Part shown: piece by piece, positions 42,861 to 52,300 of the stretch
Numbering within the stretch: the first letter of the stretch is position 1
Layout: each line of letters begins with the position of its first letter
Assembly: GCA_016794665.1 (NCBI GenBank)
Contig: JAEUHB010000086.1
Location: forward strand, 1 to 56,394
DNA length: 56,394 bases
Source: Opitutaceae bacterium
GTDB lineage: Bacteria > Verrucomicrobiota > Verrucomicrobiia > Opitutales > Opitutaceae
Direction of reading: 5' to 3'
The notes under the pieces: generated by a model
Told to the model about the DNA's origin: nothing
Databases searched by the model: none
Seen by the model: only the letters and a program-made list of their open reading frames with translations
Position numbers and translations under genes: made by a program

Positions 42861-43637
42861 ATGCGCAAGCTTCCCTCCGCCGTGCGCCAAGCCCGCATCA
42901 GGGAGCGGCTCGCCGCCGCGCCCAGCGTGTCGATCGCGGCGCTGGCGGCCGAGTTCCGGGTGAGTGGCATGACGGTGCGCCGCGATCTTGCGGTGCTGGA
43001 GGGGCAGGCACAGGTGCAGCGCACGCACGGCGGCGCGGTGCTGACCGAGCGGATGATCCTCGAGTTCGACTACCGCGACCGGCGCGAGCTCAACGGCGCC
43101 GCCAAGCGCGCCATCGCCGCCGAGGCCCGCAAGCTCATCATCCCGGGCCAGCGCGTGCTCCTCGACACCGGCACGACCACGCTCGAGCTCGCCGCCCTGC
43201 TCCGCGATGCCGAGGACCTCACCGTGATCACGCCGAGCCTCGCCGTCGCTTCCGAGCTGCAGCACGCCGCCGGCGTCGAGGTCGTGCTGCTCGGCGGCGT
43301 CATTCGCCGCGGCAGCCCGGATCTGACGGGCCCGGTCACGGAGCACTGTCTGGAGTTGTTTGCGGCCGACCTCGCGTTTCAAGGCGCCGACGGCATCGGC
43401 GAGGACGGCGCCATCTACAACAGCGACCTCCGCCTCGCACGCGTTGATCGCCTGATGCGCCAGCTCGCCGCGCGAAGTTGCGTGCTCGCCGACAGCTCGA
43501 AGATCGGCGTCACCGCGCTCGCAAAGTCCGGCACACTCGGCGACGTCGATTTCTTCATCACCGACCGGGCGACTCCGCGCGCCACGCTGCAGCGTTTCGC
43601 GCGCCTCGGCCCAAAGGTCATCACCGTCACCGCCTAG
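42861..43637 (+). CDS. DeoR-family transcriptional regulator
   Basis: A 258-residue DeoR/GlpR-type repressor. ATG 42861 (MRKLPSAVRQARIRERLAAA) leads into the winged helix at about residues 15-55 (VSIAALAAEFRVSGMTVRRD), followed by the family's RTHGGAV hinge. The sugar-phosphate-binding domain has LLDTGTTTLELAALL (about 94-108) and ADSSKIGVTALAK. It sits in the middle of the locus and probably represses both directions until a phosphorylated intermediate accumulates. The aminotransferase gene starts 11 bases after its stop. Confidence 0.9.
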   Translation: MRKLPSAVRQARIRERLAAAPSVSIAALAAEFRVSGMTVRRDLAVLEGQAQVQRTHGGAVLTERMILEFDYRDRRELNGAAKRAIAAEARKLIIPGQRVLLDTGTTTLELAALLRDAEDLTVITPSLAVASELQHAAGVEVVLLGGVIRRGSPDLTGPVTEHCLELFAADLAFQGADGIGEDGAIYNSDLRLARVDRLMRQLAARSCVLADSSKIGVTALAKSGTLGDVDFFITDRATPRATLQRFARLGPKVITVTA

Positions 43638-43648
43638 TTCTTCCCACC

Positions 43649-45037
43649 ATGCCTCCGCCCGTCGCCGATACTTTCTCCACCCTCGAATGGGGCCGCGTTG
43701 ATCTCGCGCGCGTGCCCCACCTGCCCGTGCCGCCGCCGGGCCCGCAGTCGAAGCACTGGCACGAGCGGTGCACGCGGCACTTCAAGGGCCTCAGCTCGCA
43801 GGTGAAGCTGTTCCCCGTTGCCTTCGAGTCCGGCGCGGGCTGCGTGCTGCGCGACGTCGATGGCAACGACTACATCGATTTCTCCTCGGGCATCTACGTC
43901 ACGACGCTCGGCCACTGCCACCCGAAGATCAGCGAGGGCATCGCGCGCGCCGCCGCGCAGCTGATGAACGCCCACGACTTCACCACGCCGCTCAAGACCG
44001 AGTTGATGGAGAAGCTCGCCGCCATCCTCCCCGGCGATCTCGATGGCTTTCAGCTCTACGACTCCGGCACCGCCGCCGTGGAGGCGGGCATCCGCGTCCT
44101 CCGGGCCGCGACCGGCAAGCACGAGACCGTATCCTGCTTCAACGATTTTCACGGCAAGACCTACGGCGCGGTCTCGCTGGGCCACATCCGCTCACATGTC
44201 TACGGCGCCGTCCGCGCGCCCGGTGCGCACATGGTGCCGCGCCCGGACACCTATCGCCCGGTGTGGACCAAGCCCGACGGCACGATCGACACCGACGCCT
44301 ACCTGCGCTTCTACGGCGAGTATCTCGACAAGGGCACCGTGGGCGCCGTCGCCGGCTTCGTGCTCGAGCCGATCCAGGGCTGGGGCGGCTCGGTGATGCC
44401 GCCGGACGATTTTTTCCCGAAGCTCCGCAAATTTTGCGACGATCGAAAAATCCTCCTCATGGCCGACGAGGTGCTCACGAGTTGGGGCCGCACCGGCAAG
44501 TGGCTCTGCATGGAGCACTGGGGCGTCGTGCCCGACGTCGTCACGATGGGCAAGGGCTTCGGCAACGGGTTCCCCGTCACGTGCGTCGCCGTGCGCGAGA
44601 AATACAAGGAGAGCTTCGAGAGCATCTCCGCCTCCTCGAGCTACGGCGGCAACCCGATGGCGTGCGCCGCCGCGCTCATCTCCACGCAAGTGATCGAGGA
44701 GGAAAACTTGCTCGCGCACGCCACTCGCCTCGGCGAAGTCGCGCTGCGACGGATGGAAAGGATGCGCGCCGCCCATAAGATCGTAGGCGACGTGCGCGCC
44801 AAGGGCTGCCTCATGGGCATCGAGCTCGTGAAGGACAAATCCACGAAGGAGCCCTTCGACAAGGCCGGCACGCTCGTCTACCAAAAAGCCTTCCGCAAGG
44901 GCCTCGCTTGGATCCCCGCCGGCCATATCCTGCGCATGAGCCCGCCGATCGTGATGGACGAGGCCACGCTGCTCCGCGGCCTCGACCTCATCGACGAGGC
45001 CATCGGCGAGACAGCCAAGGAGCTCGGTTTCGCCTAG
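43649..45037 (+). CDS. Class III pyridoxal-phosphate aminotransferase
   Basis: A 462-residue class III (omega) aminotransferase. ATG 43649 is directly after the DeoR stop. Motifs: DFSSGIYVTTLGHCHPKISE at about 74-93, DSGTAAVEAGIRVLRAATGK at about 134-153, MADEVLTSWGRTGKW and DVVTMGKGFGNGFP carrying the PLP Lys. The family moves amino groups between omega-amines or amino sugars and keto acids; related enzymes act on 2,2-dialkylglycine, 4-aminobutyrate and sugar-linked amines. With the deacetylase and deaminase genes next to it, an amino-sugar-derived or amide-derived amine substrate is plausible. Confidence 0.9.
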   Translation: MPPPVADTFSTLEWGRVDLARVPHLPVPPPGPQSKHWHERCTRHFKGLSSQVKLFPVAFESGAGCVLRDVDGNDYIDFSSGIYVTTLGHCHPKISEGIARAAAQLMNAHDFTTPLKTELMEKLAAILPGDLDGFQLYDSGTAAVEAGIRVLRAATGKHETVSCFNDFHGKTYGAVSLGHIRSHVYGAVRAPGAHMVPRPDTYRPVWTKPDGTIDTDAYLRFYGEYLDKGTVGAVAGFVLEPIQGWGGSVMPPDDFFPKLRKFCDDRKILLMADEVLTSWGRTGKWLCMEHWGVVPDVVTMGKGFGNGFPVTCVAVREKYKESFESISASSSYGGNPMACAAALISTQVIEEENLLAHATRLGEVALRRMERMRAAHKIVGDVRAKGCLMGIELVKDKSTKEPFDKAGTLVYQKAFRKGLAWIPAGHILRMSPPIVMDEATLLRGLDLIDEAIGETAKELGFA

Positions 45038-45049
45038 CCGCAATTTCCC

Positions 45050-46234
45050 GTGCCCCCCCCGCTGCTGATTCGCGACGTCCGCCTAGTGCATCCCGGCCGC
45101 GCCATCGTCGTGGGCGACCTGCTCGCGCGCGACGGCGCGATCGCCGCGGTGGGCCGCGTGAGCGCGGCCGACACCGCCAGGGCCACCGTCATCGAGGGCC
45201 GCGGGCGCCTGCTCACGCCGGGTCTCATCGACGTGCACACGCACGGCGTGATGCACAGCCTCTACGAGCACGGCGCGCGCGGGCTCGCCGCCGCCGCGCG
45301 GGAACTCGGGCGTTTCGGCGTCACCACTGTCCTGCCCACAATCATCCCGCGGCCGACGGAGGAGATGTTCACCTGCCTCGCGGAGATCTCCGCCGCGCTG
45401 CCCGCGACGCGGGGCGTCAACACCCCCGGCCTGCACCTCGAGGGCCCGTTCATGGCCATCGGCGGCGCCGCCTGCCCCACCCTGCCCGGCGATCTCGCGC
45501 TGCTCGAGCGGCTGCTCGACACCTGCGGCGGGCGTGTCGCCGCGATGTCGGTGAGCCCCGACGCGCCGAATATTCTCCCGGTGATCCGCCGGCTGCGCGC
45601 GCGCGGCATCGTGGTGTTTCTCACGCACACCCGCGCCAGCACGGATCAAACCGAGGCCGCGCTCGACGCCGGCGCGACGCACGCGACGCACTTCTACGAC
45701 GTGTTTCCCGTGCCGGCTGAAACCGAACCCGGCGCGCGCCCCGTCGGCGCCGTCGAGTCGATCCTCGCGGACCCGCGCGCGTCGGTCGATTTCATCTGCG
45801 ACGGCGTCCACGTCCACCCCACCGCGATCCGCGCGGCGCTCGCGGCCAAAGGCTGGCAAGGCGTCATCTTAATCACGGACTCCAACATCGGCGCGGGCCT
45901 GCCCGCGGGCGTCTACGACACGCCGTGGGGGTTCCCGATTCGCGTCTCGCCGGAGACGGCCGCGCGCCACGCGACGAAAGGCACGCTCGCCGGCAGCGCG
46001 CTCACGATGGACCGCGGCATCGCCAACCTCCACCGCTGGCTCCGCCTCCCGCCCGAGCAGATCTGGGCGATGGGCACGCTCAACCCCGCGCGCCTCCTCG
46101 GCCTCGGCCGCAAGGGCCGCCTCGAGCCTGGCGCGGACGCCGACCTCGTGCTGTGGGACGACGGCTTCGTGCCCGCCGCGACGTGGGTGAACGGCCAACT
46201 TTCCTATGAAAAAGAAGCATCCCCCGTCCTTTGA
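45050..46234 (+). CDS. NagA-like N-acetylhexosamine deacetylase (amidohydrolase)
   Basis: A 394-residue metal-dependent amidohydrolase, GTG start at 45050. Metal and catalytic landmarks of NagA remain: LIDVHTHG (two-His type), HLEGPF (Glu), LTHTRAS (His), ATHFYDVF (His), DGVHVHP (His) and ILITDSN (catalytic Asp). Compared by eye with E. coli NagA, the Arg that contacts the phosphate (in REPG) is Thr here (TEPG) and the N-A of the THLYNAM segment is altered. So the enzyme very likely deacetylates an N-acetyl amine but perhaps not GlcNAc-6-phosphate. It starts 13 bases after the aminotransferase and overlaps the NagB-like gene by 29 bases. Confidence 0.85.
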   Translation: MPPPLLIRDVRLVHPGRAIVVGDLLARDGAIAAVGRVSAADTARATVIEGRGRLLTPGLIDVHTHGVMHSLYEHGARGLAAAARELGRFGVTTVLPTIIPRPTEEMFTCLAEISAALPATRGVNTPGLHLEGPFMAIGGAACPTLPGDLALLERLLDTCGGRVAAMSVSPDAPNILPVIRRLRARGIVVFLTHTRASTDQTEAALDAGATHATHFYDVFPVPAETEPGARPVGAVESILADPRASVDFICDGVHVHPTAIRAALAAKGWQGVILITDSNIGAGLPAGVYDTPWGFPIRVSPETAARHATKGTLAGSALTMDRGIANLHRWLRLPPEQIWAMGTLNPARLLGLGRKGRLEPGADADLVLWDDGFVPAATWVNGQLSYEKEASPVL

Positions 46235-47156
46235 GTTCGAGCCCGCCGCGTTCATCCCCTTCCGCGACCGCAAGGTCCTCGCGCGCATCCGCGCGATCAA
46301 GCGCGCGGACATGGAAAAGCACTGGAACCCCGACTACCGCATCCGCGTGCTGCCCGATGCCGACATGGAGTTCGTCTGGATGAACGACATGTTCCACCGC
46401 ATCAAGACGGCCATGGATGCGGGCAAGCAGTTTGTGATGATCACGCCGAATCCGTGGCCGCGCTACGCGCGCCTCGCCTACCTGCTGAACAAGCACCGGG
46501 TGAACTGCCGCCGCCTGCACACGTTCAACATGGACGAGTATGCCAACGAAAAGGGCGAGATTGCGCCCGAGACGTGGGAGTTCGGCTTCATGCACGCCTT
46601 CAAGAAATATTTCTGGTCCAATCTCGATCCCAAGCTGCGACCGCCGGAGAAACAGATGCAGGGGCCGACCGACAAGAACATCAAGGTCTACGGCAAGATG
46701 ATCGCCGACCTCGGTGGCGCGGACATCTGCTACAGCGGCCCCGGCTGGACCGGCCACCTCGCCTTCATCGATCCGGGCGCGCCGGAGTTCGCCGCCGATT
46801 CGCTCGAGGAGTGGAAACAACTCGGGCCGCGCGTCTGCACGCTGCACCCGCTCACCATCGCGCAGAACTCGATGCACGGCAGCTTCGGCGCCAGCGGCGA
46901 CGTCGCCGCCGTGCCGCCCAAGGCCGCGACCATCGGCCCGGCCGAGGTAGTCGCGGCGAAGCACCGCGTGCAGATGCACTCGATCAGCGTGGGCGGGACG
47001 TTCATCTCGTGGCAGCGGATGGTCACGCGGCTTGTGCTGCACGGTCCCGTGACGCCGCTCGTGCCGGAGTCGCTGCTCCAGTCGCTGCGCACCGATGTCT
47101 ATGTCTCCGAAACCGCCGCCGCCGACATCGTGCCGCGCTGGAACATCGGCTACTGA
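46206..47156 (+). CDS. NagB-like sugar-phosphate isomerase/deaminase family protein
   Basis: A 316-residue protein of the NagB/RpiA/6PGL fold, about 50 residues longer than NagB. HTFNMDEYANEKGE keeps the NagB FNMDEY segment including the proton-transfer Asp. The second active-site loop is SGPGWTGHLAFIDP, where NagB has G-x-G-N-D-G-H-I-A-F-N-E-P: His is kept but Asp is Thr and Glu is Asp. The phosphate-binding Lys near the end (GSQKALALQ) also seems lost (VGGTFISWQR). It could deaminate or isomerise an unphosphorylated or different amino sugar. The 29-base overlap with the deacetylase gene means coupled translation. The aldolase gene converges four bases downstream. Confidence 0.8.
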   Translation: MKKKHPPSFEFEPAAFIPFRDRKVLARIRAIKRADMEKHWNPDYRIRVLPDADMEFVWMNDMFHRIKTAMDAGKQFVMITPNPWPRYARLAYLLNKHRVNCRRLHTFNMDEYANEKGEIAPETWEFGFMHAFKKYFWSNLDPKLRPPEKQMQGPTDKNIKVYGKMIADLGGADICYSGPGWTGHLAFIDPGAPEFAADSLEEWKQLGPRVCTLHPLTIAQNSMHGSFGASGDVAAVPPKAATIGPAEVVAAKHRVQMHSISVGGTFISWQRMVTRLVLHGPVTPLVPESLLQSLRTDVYVSETAAADIVPRWNIGY

Positions 47157-47159
47157 TCA

Positions 47160-48065
47160 CTACCGCCGCCACTCCGGTGGAATCGCCGCGAGGAAGGCCG
47201 CGAAGTCCTCCTCGGCCGCGCCCTGATACGGAGGCAGCAGCCGCAGCGGGAACGCAGGGTCGCTCACTTTGTAGAGCACCTTGTCGAAGGCGCTGTCGAT
47301 GTGGAAGCGGCCCGCGGCGAGTTCGCGCAGCTTGGCACCCATCGCTTGGATTCCAGCAAACAGCCGCGCGCGCTCCGCATCGTCGGCCGCCACGAAGCGG
47401 TGAGCGACCGCCGGATGCACCGAGCCGATGGAAATCAGGTAGCCGCACTCGCCGTGACGCCGGGCCTCGGTGTAGCCGCGCTCGGTGAAGAAAAACCGCA
47501 GCCGCGGCCGCAGGGCCATGAAGTCGCGCACGATCGCGGGATCGGAAGCGCTCGATTTCACCCAGAGAAAATTCGGGTGCGCGTCGGCGAGGCGGCGGTA
47601 GTCGGCGGCCGTGAGGAGCCGGCCGGTGCGCTGGAGGTTGTAGTGGAGGAAACGGCAGTCCGCGAAGCGCCCGCAGGTCTCGGCGAAGAACACGTCGAGC
47701 TCGCGGTCGTTGAGCGCGCCCCACGAGGGCAGCGAAATCTGGAACTCGCGGCACCCTTGCTCCCGCGCCCAGGCGATGCGCTCAATCCCCGTCGGCAATG
47801 ACATCGAGATCACGCCAATCATGGGCGTCACGCTTTCCTCGCGCGCGACGCCAAGGAAGCACGAGGCGATCTCGCGGAACTGGGTGTCCGACACCGCGTG
47901 GCCCTCGCCCGCCGTGCCGAAGATGTAGATGCGACGCGTGAGCTCCCGGGCGATTGAGCGGACCTGCCGCGCGAAAGCCTCGGCGTCGAAACGCCATTCG
48001 GCGGTCCACGGTGTCACGGCCGTGGCGAGGATGGGGAGAGTTTCCGAGGAATTGGGCGAGGACAT
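47160..48065 (-). CDS. DapA/NanA-family class I aldolase or synthase
   Basis: A 301-residue TIM-barrel protein. ATG 48065 gives MSSPNSSETLPILATAVTPW. The Schiff-base Lys is in FLWVKSSASDPAI (about residue 165), the Tyr in FLHYNLQRTGRLL (usually YN-x-P), and the substrate-carboxylate loop is GTAGEGHAVSD. The family includes dihydrodipicolinate synthase, N-acetylneuraminate lyase and 2-keto-3-deoxy-sugar-acid aldolases; the last role suits a locus with an acid-sugar dehydratase. The YNLQ variant and the replaced T-T of the G-T-T-G-E motif argue against DapA itself. It follows the exported hydrolase by 17 bases. Confidence 0.83.
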   Translation of the reverse strand: MSSPNSSETLPILATAVTPWTAEWRFDAEAFARQVRSIARELTRRIYIFGTAGEGHAVSDTQFREIASCFLGVAREESVTPMIGVISMSLPTGIERIAWAREQGCREFQISLPSWGALNDRELDVFFAETCGRFADCRFLHYNLQRTGRLLTAADYRRLADAHPNFLWVKSSASDPAIVRDFMALRPRLRFFFTERGYTEARRHGECGYLISIGSVHPAVAHRFVAADDAERARLFAGIQAMGAKLRELAAGRFHIDSAFDKVLYKVSDPAFPLRLLPPYQGAAEEDFAAFLAAIPPEWRR

Positions 48066-48082
48066 GAACTTGGACAGTGGCG

Positions 48083-49375
48083 TCACGCCGGCCTCCGTCC
48101 AAGCCAACGATCAAACCAGCCGAAGGCGACGAGGCGCGCGGCGGGCGGGAAGGCGTGGCCGCCAGGGAACGAGAACCACGAAAACGCATCGCCCGCGTTG
48201 ATCTGGCGGAGGTCCCTCTCGACGCGGTCGGCCGCAAGGCGGTTGTTGAACTCGTAGTAGGCGAGCGTGTCGTCGTAACCGCGGCGACGCTTGCGCCCGT
48301 CGACCACACTGGGCAGGCCCGGCGCGTCGCGCCACTCGCTGTAGACCCGCGCGGCCGTGAGCAGCTTGGGCATGAGCTTGTGGCTGTAGAACTCCCATTC
48401 GCTGGAGATGATGAGCTGGGCGCGCGGGGCGACGAGCATCATGAGTTCGTCGAAATCGGTGGGCACGGGCTTCGCCGGATCGGCCACCCAGGGGCGGAAC
48501 TTGCGAATGTAGATGTAGGGCCCGCTGTTGGGCTTGAAGCCGAAGCGCCGCTCGAGCTCCGGGCTGTTTTGCAGATCGTCGGGGCGCGCCCACGAGTTGG
48601 TCGGGCGGTGCCAGTCGAGCACGCCGCCGTTGCTGAGGACGGCCTTGATCCTCGGCTCGAAGGCCGCGGCAAAAATCGCGCTGTGCCCGCCGAGCGACCA
48701 GCCGGTGCAGCCGATCTGCTCCGCGTCGACGAAGTCGAGCGTCTGCAAGAAATCCACGCAGCGCATCACGTCCCACGTGTTCTTGCCGACGATCGACCAC
48801 TCCGGGTGGCGCAAATAGAAGGGCCGCGTGTCCATCACGCGGTCGCCGGGCCGGATGCGCTCCCCGTCGGTGAGCAGATCGAGGCTGAGCGTGACGAATC
48901 CATGCCTCGCATACTCCCGCCCGCTTGCCACGCCGATTGCCGGATCGCGCGGCGGGTCCTGCGGGCGACGGCCGGCCAGACCGATCGTGCTGTCCTTGCC
49001 GGCGCCGAACGTCGTGCTGTGGATGCACACGATCGCGGGTGTGCGGACGCGGCGCGCGGCGGCGGGCACCAGCAGCCACGCGGTCACCCGGTCGTCCGCC
49101 TCGCTCTGAAAGCTCACGTGGTAGCGCGTGATCCCCTCCTCCACCGCGACCTGGCGCAGCACCGGCGCAAGCGGCGGCACCTCGCGCGGGAAATCGCCCA
49201 GCAGGTCGAGCCACGCCCGCTCAATCTTCCGACGGCGCTCGGGCCAAGACGGAGCAATCGTCCTTGGGGCGGCCTTGGCCGCAGGCTCGGCGGCCCGGCC
49301 CGCCGCTGCGCTGGCGAACGCAGCCGCCCCTCCGGCGATCAGGCCGCGCCGCGAGAATCTGCTTTCCGACGGCAT
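48083..49375 (-). CDS. Tat-exported alpha/beta hydrolase (dienelactone hydrolase-like)
   Basis: A 430-residue exported hydrolase. The N-terminus MPSESRFSRRGLIAGGAAAF is a twin-arginine signal. The fold is large alpha/beta hydrolase with nucleophile elbow CTGWSLGGHSAIFAA (about residues 220-234), late Asp and His probable in DFDELMMLVAPRAQLII and FSFPGGHAFPP. It resembles acetyl xylan esterase or dienelactone hydrolase types common in polysaccharide loci; the substrate is unknown. ATG 49375 puts RR at residues 9-10. It lies 10 bases after the TonB receptor stop, so these two and the aldolase gene are one leftward unit. Confidence 0.8.
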   Translation of the reverse strand: MPSESRFSRRGLIAGGAAAFASAAAGRAAEPAAKAAPRTIAPSWPERRRKIERAWLDLLGDFPREVPPLAPVLRQVAVEEGITRYHVSFQSEADDRVTAWLLVPAAARRVRTPAIVCIHSTTFGAGKDSTIGLAGRRPQDPPRDPAIGVASGREYARHGFVTLSLDLLTDGERIRPGDRVMDTRPFYLRHPEWSIVGKNTWDVMRCVDFLQTLDFVDAEQIGCTGWSLGGHSAIFAAAFEPRIKAVLSNGGVLDWHRPTNSWARPDDLQNSPELERRFGFKPNSGPYIYIRKFRPWVADPAKPVPTDFDELMMLVAPRAQLIISSEWEFYSHKLMPKLLTAARVYSEWRDAPGLPSVVDGRKRRRGYDDTLAYYEFNNRLAADRVERDLRQINAGDAFSWFSFPGGHAFPPAARLVAFGWFDRWLGRRPA

Positions 49376-49385
49376 CGCGAGTGAA

Positions 49386-52300
49386 TCAAAAAGTGCCCTT
49401 GAGGCCGAGCGTGTGATTGGCGGCGACGAACTGGTAGTTGCGCGGGCGCAGATAGGCGGGGAGGCCGGGGCTGCGGATCTCGAGGCGCACGGGCTCGGCC
49501 GTGAGATTGCGCACACTGTAATAGACCGAGAGCCGGCGCCACACGCGCAGCTCGGCGGAAAAATCCCACCGTGTGGACGGCGCGCGGAACGTGAAGCTGT
49601 CAGGGCGGTTGTTGCCGCCCGCGGCGAGGGGCGCACGGCGGACCCACTTGTTGTTGTGCACGTTCAGCTTCACGGCGAATGCGGGTGTGGCGTAGCCGAT
49701 CCCGGCGTTGAAATTGCGGGGCGAGAATTCCGCGAAGTCCGCGACGTTGGTGCCGTCGATGGCCAAGCTCGTGAGGTTAGCAAAGGCCTGCAGGCGGCGG
49801 CCGATCACCGGGACAAACGACAACTGCTGCCGCCAGCTCAGCTCGACGCCGCTCAGCTCGGCGTCGCGGCCGTTGCGCGTGCGACGGATGAAATAGTCGG
49901 CGTAGTCGTTGGGGAGGCCAAGGTCAGTGAGGTCGGCGGGCGTCACCGGTCGCTCCGCGTCCACGAAGAAGTCGCGGATGTTTTTCTGGAAGAGGCTCAC
50001 CGAGGCCGTCGCGCCCTTGAGGTCGTAGACCTCAAGGGTGAGGTCAAAGTTGTCGGCGGTCCACGGCTTGAGGCTGCCGTCCACGACCGTGATGCGGTGC
50101 GTGGACACATCGAGGCTCGGATCGGTGACGATGATGCTCGGGATAATCTGCGTGAGGTCGGGGCGGCCGATGGTGCGCGCGTAGCCCGCGCGGGCGACGA
50201 TGCGGTCGGTGAAATTGTAGCTCGCGTTGAGGCTCGGGTAGAGATCGCCGTAGCTCGTCTTCTTGCGCGCGCCGCGCTCGGTGTATTGCGCCTGCGCGAT
50301 CGTGAGGGCGTTGCCGGGGATCCGCACGAGCTGGCCGGCGGCGTTGCGGAGGAGGGCGCCGTTGGCCCCGCGTTGGTAGGTGGCGCCGATGTCATTGAGC
50401 GGCCCCCGGCCTTCGTCGTCGGTGCGCTCGTAGCGCGCGCCGGCGACGAGCCAGAGCTTGTTCTCGAAGAACTTTGCGTCGGCGCGGCCGTAGAACGCCG
50501 TGATCGATTCCTTGAGGCGGATCGACGCGTTGACGCGGTTGGTGTGCGCGGCGGCCTCGTTGAGGACGAACCACGCGGGATTCGCGCGGTAGAGGTCGGC
50601 GATCTTGGCGAGACTGAGGTAGCGCGAGAAAACAGCGCGGCCGCCGATCTCGGTGAGCGGCGCGCGGCGAGAGAACGCGTCGTTGATCACGTTGTGCGCC
50701 GACGCGAGGCGGCCCGCCGCCCCGCCGGGCGGCGCAAAGGTCCACGTGAGCGTGCCGCCCTTGTTGTCGCGCTCCATCATCTCGGAGTAGGCGCCGAGCT
50801 TCACGCGCACGGGCACGCCAAGCGCCACGTCGCGCGCGAGGTTGGCTCCGAAGCTCGTGACGGTGTTGTCCACGACGGAGGCCGCGCTCGTCACCGTATT
50901 GATCGTCTGGCCGGCGCCGTTAAAGATATCGACGGCCTGCCCGCCGCGGGTGGCGGTGATGCCGGGGATGCCGCGGCGCGTGATGTTGTCGAGGTTGTCG
51001 GCCCGGATCACGAGCCCGGTCTGGTTGGCGGCGACGGTGCCGAAGAAACCATCGTCGAGATCCTTGATGGTGAAGCCGCCGTTGGAGAGGGACGCAAAGC
51101 CGTCGACCTTCCAGACGGGGCCGTCGTGGCGGACGCGCGCGGAGGCGAGCTCGAGGCTGCGATACTGCTGGTTGCCGCTGAGGTTCTGTGCGGCGGTGCC
51201 GACGCCGGTCGCGGCGCCTTGGATGAAACGCCAGTCACCCGTCGAGCCCGCGCCCGGCGTCAGGACCTGGAAGTGCTGCCGCGTGAGGCTGCGCCGATCC
51301 ATCTTGTAGTAGCTCACCTGGACCGTCGTGTCGGGACCGGGCTTCCAATCGATCGTCGCCTTGCCCGTGCGGATGTCCACGTCGGAGACGAGCTCATTGA
51401 ACTGGTAGGCGTTGAGCAGGCCGGTGACCGTATTCCACGTGGGCGAGCGATATTCGATCTCGTTGAACCGCGGCGCGCGCGTGAGGGCAAAGGTGAACGC
51501 GAGGTTTTTCCGCCAAGGAAATATGTAGGAGAGATCGTAGGCGAGCTGCACGGGCCGCTTGCTCGCGAGGCCGTCGGGGCCGGCGACCTTGGACAGGCTC
51601 GGCGAGAACTCGTCCTCGCTCGCGTTGTAGGTGAGATAGGAGTTGTAGGAAAGCAGCGGCGTGCGCCGCGAAAAGCCCGACTTGGAAATCACGTTGATGG
51701 AGCCGCCCACCGCATTGGCCGGCATGTCGGGCGTGGGGACCTTGGAGATTTCGACGCGGTCGATGTTGGCGTTGGCGGCCGTGTTCATGTCGAACGACCG
51801 GCTGTTGCCCGCCGGCGCCGGCGCGGTCGGCATGCCGTCGAACTGCACCAGCGTGCCGCTCGCCGGCATGCCGCGGATCGTCACAAACTGCGGGCTGAAG
51901 GGGTTGTATTGGAGATCGAGGCCGGGGACATACTTTATGAACTCGCCGATGTTGCCCTCGGCTTGATCAACGAACTCGTCGGGCGAGATCACGGCCTTGA
52001 TGTTGGGGGCGTTCCGCTGCTCGGTGAGCGCGACGGCCTGCGCGCTGAGGGCTCGGGCCGTGACCGAAACGGTGTCGAGCACCACGGTGCGGCCGGCGCC
52101 CGGTTCGCCCGCCACACCGAGGTCGAAATCCTGCGCAACCACGCCGCCCGCCGACACGGTGACCGACTGCGTGCGCGGCGCGAGGCCGACGACACTCACG
52201 ACGACGCTCGCCGGACCGGCGGGCACGCCGGTGAGGCGGTATTCGCCATTGGCATTGGTGAGCGACGCGATCGCCGTGCCCTCGACGGCGACACGGGCGC

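Noticed and set aside
40965-43637. An 890-residue open frame on the plus strand over the kinase and ceramidase-like genes
   Set aside because: Only the last 258 residues (DeoR, from 42861) make protein sense. The rest is Arg/His-rich, lacks any motif and is antisense to two well-supported genes; GC-rich codon use leaves long open frames.
46206-46234. Possible frameshift joining the NagA-like and NagB-like genes
   Set aside because: Both have proper complete starts and ends; the 29-base overlap is a usual operon overlap, not an error.
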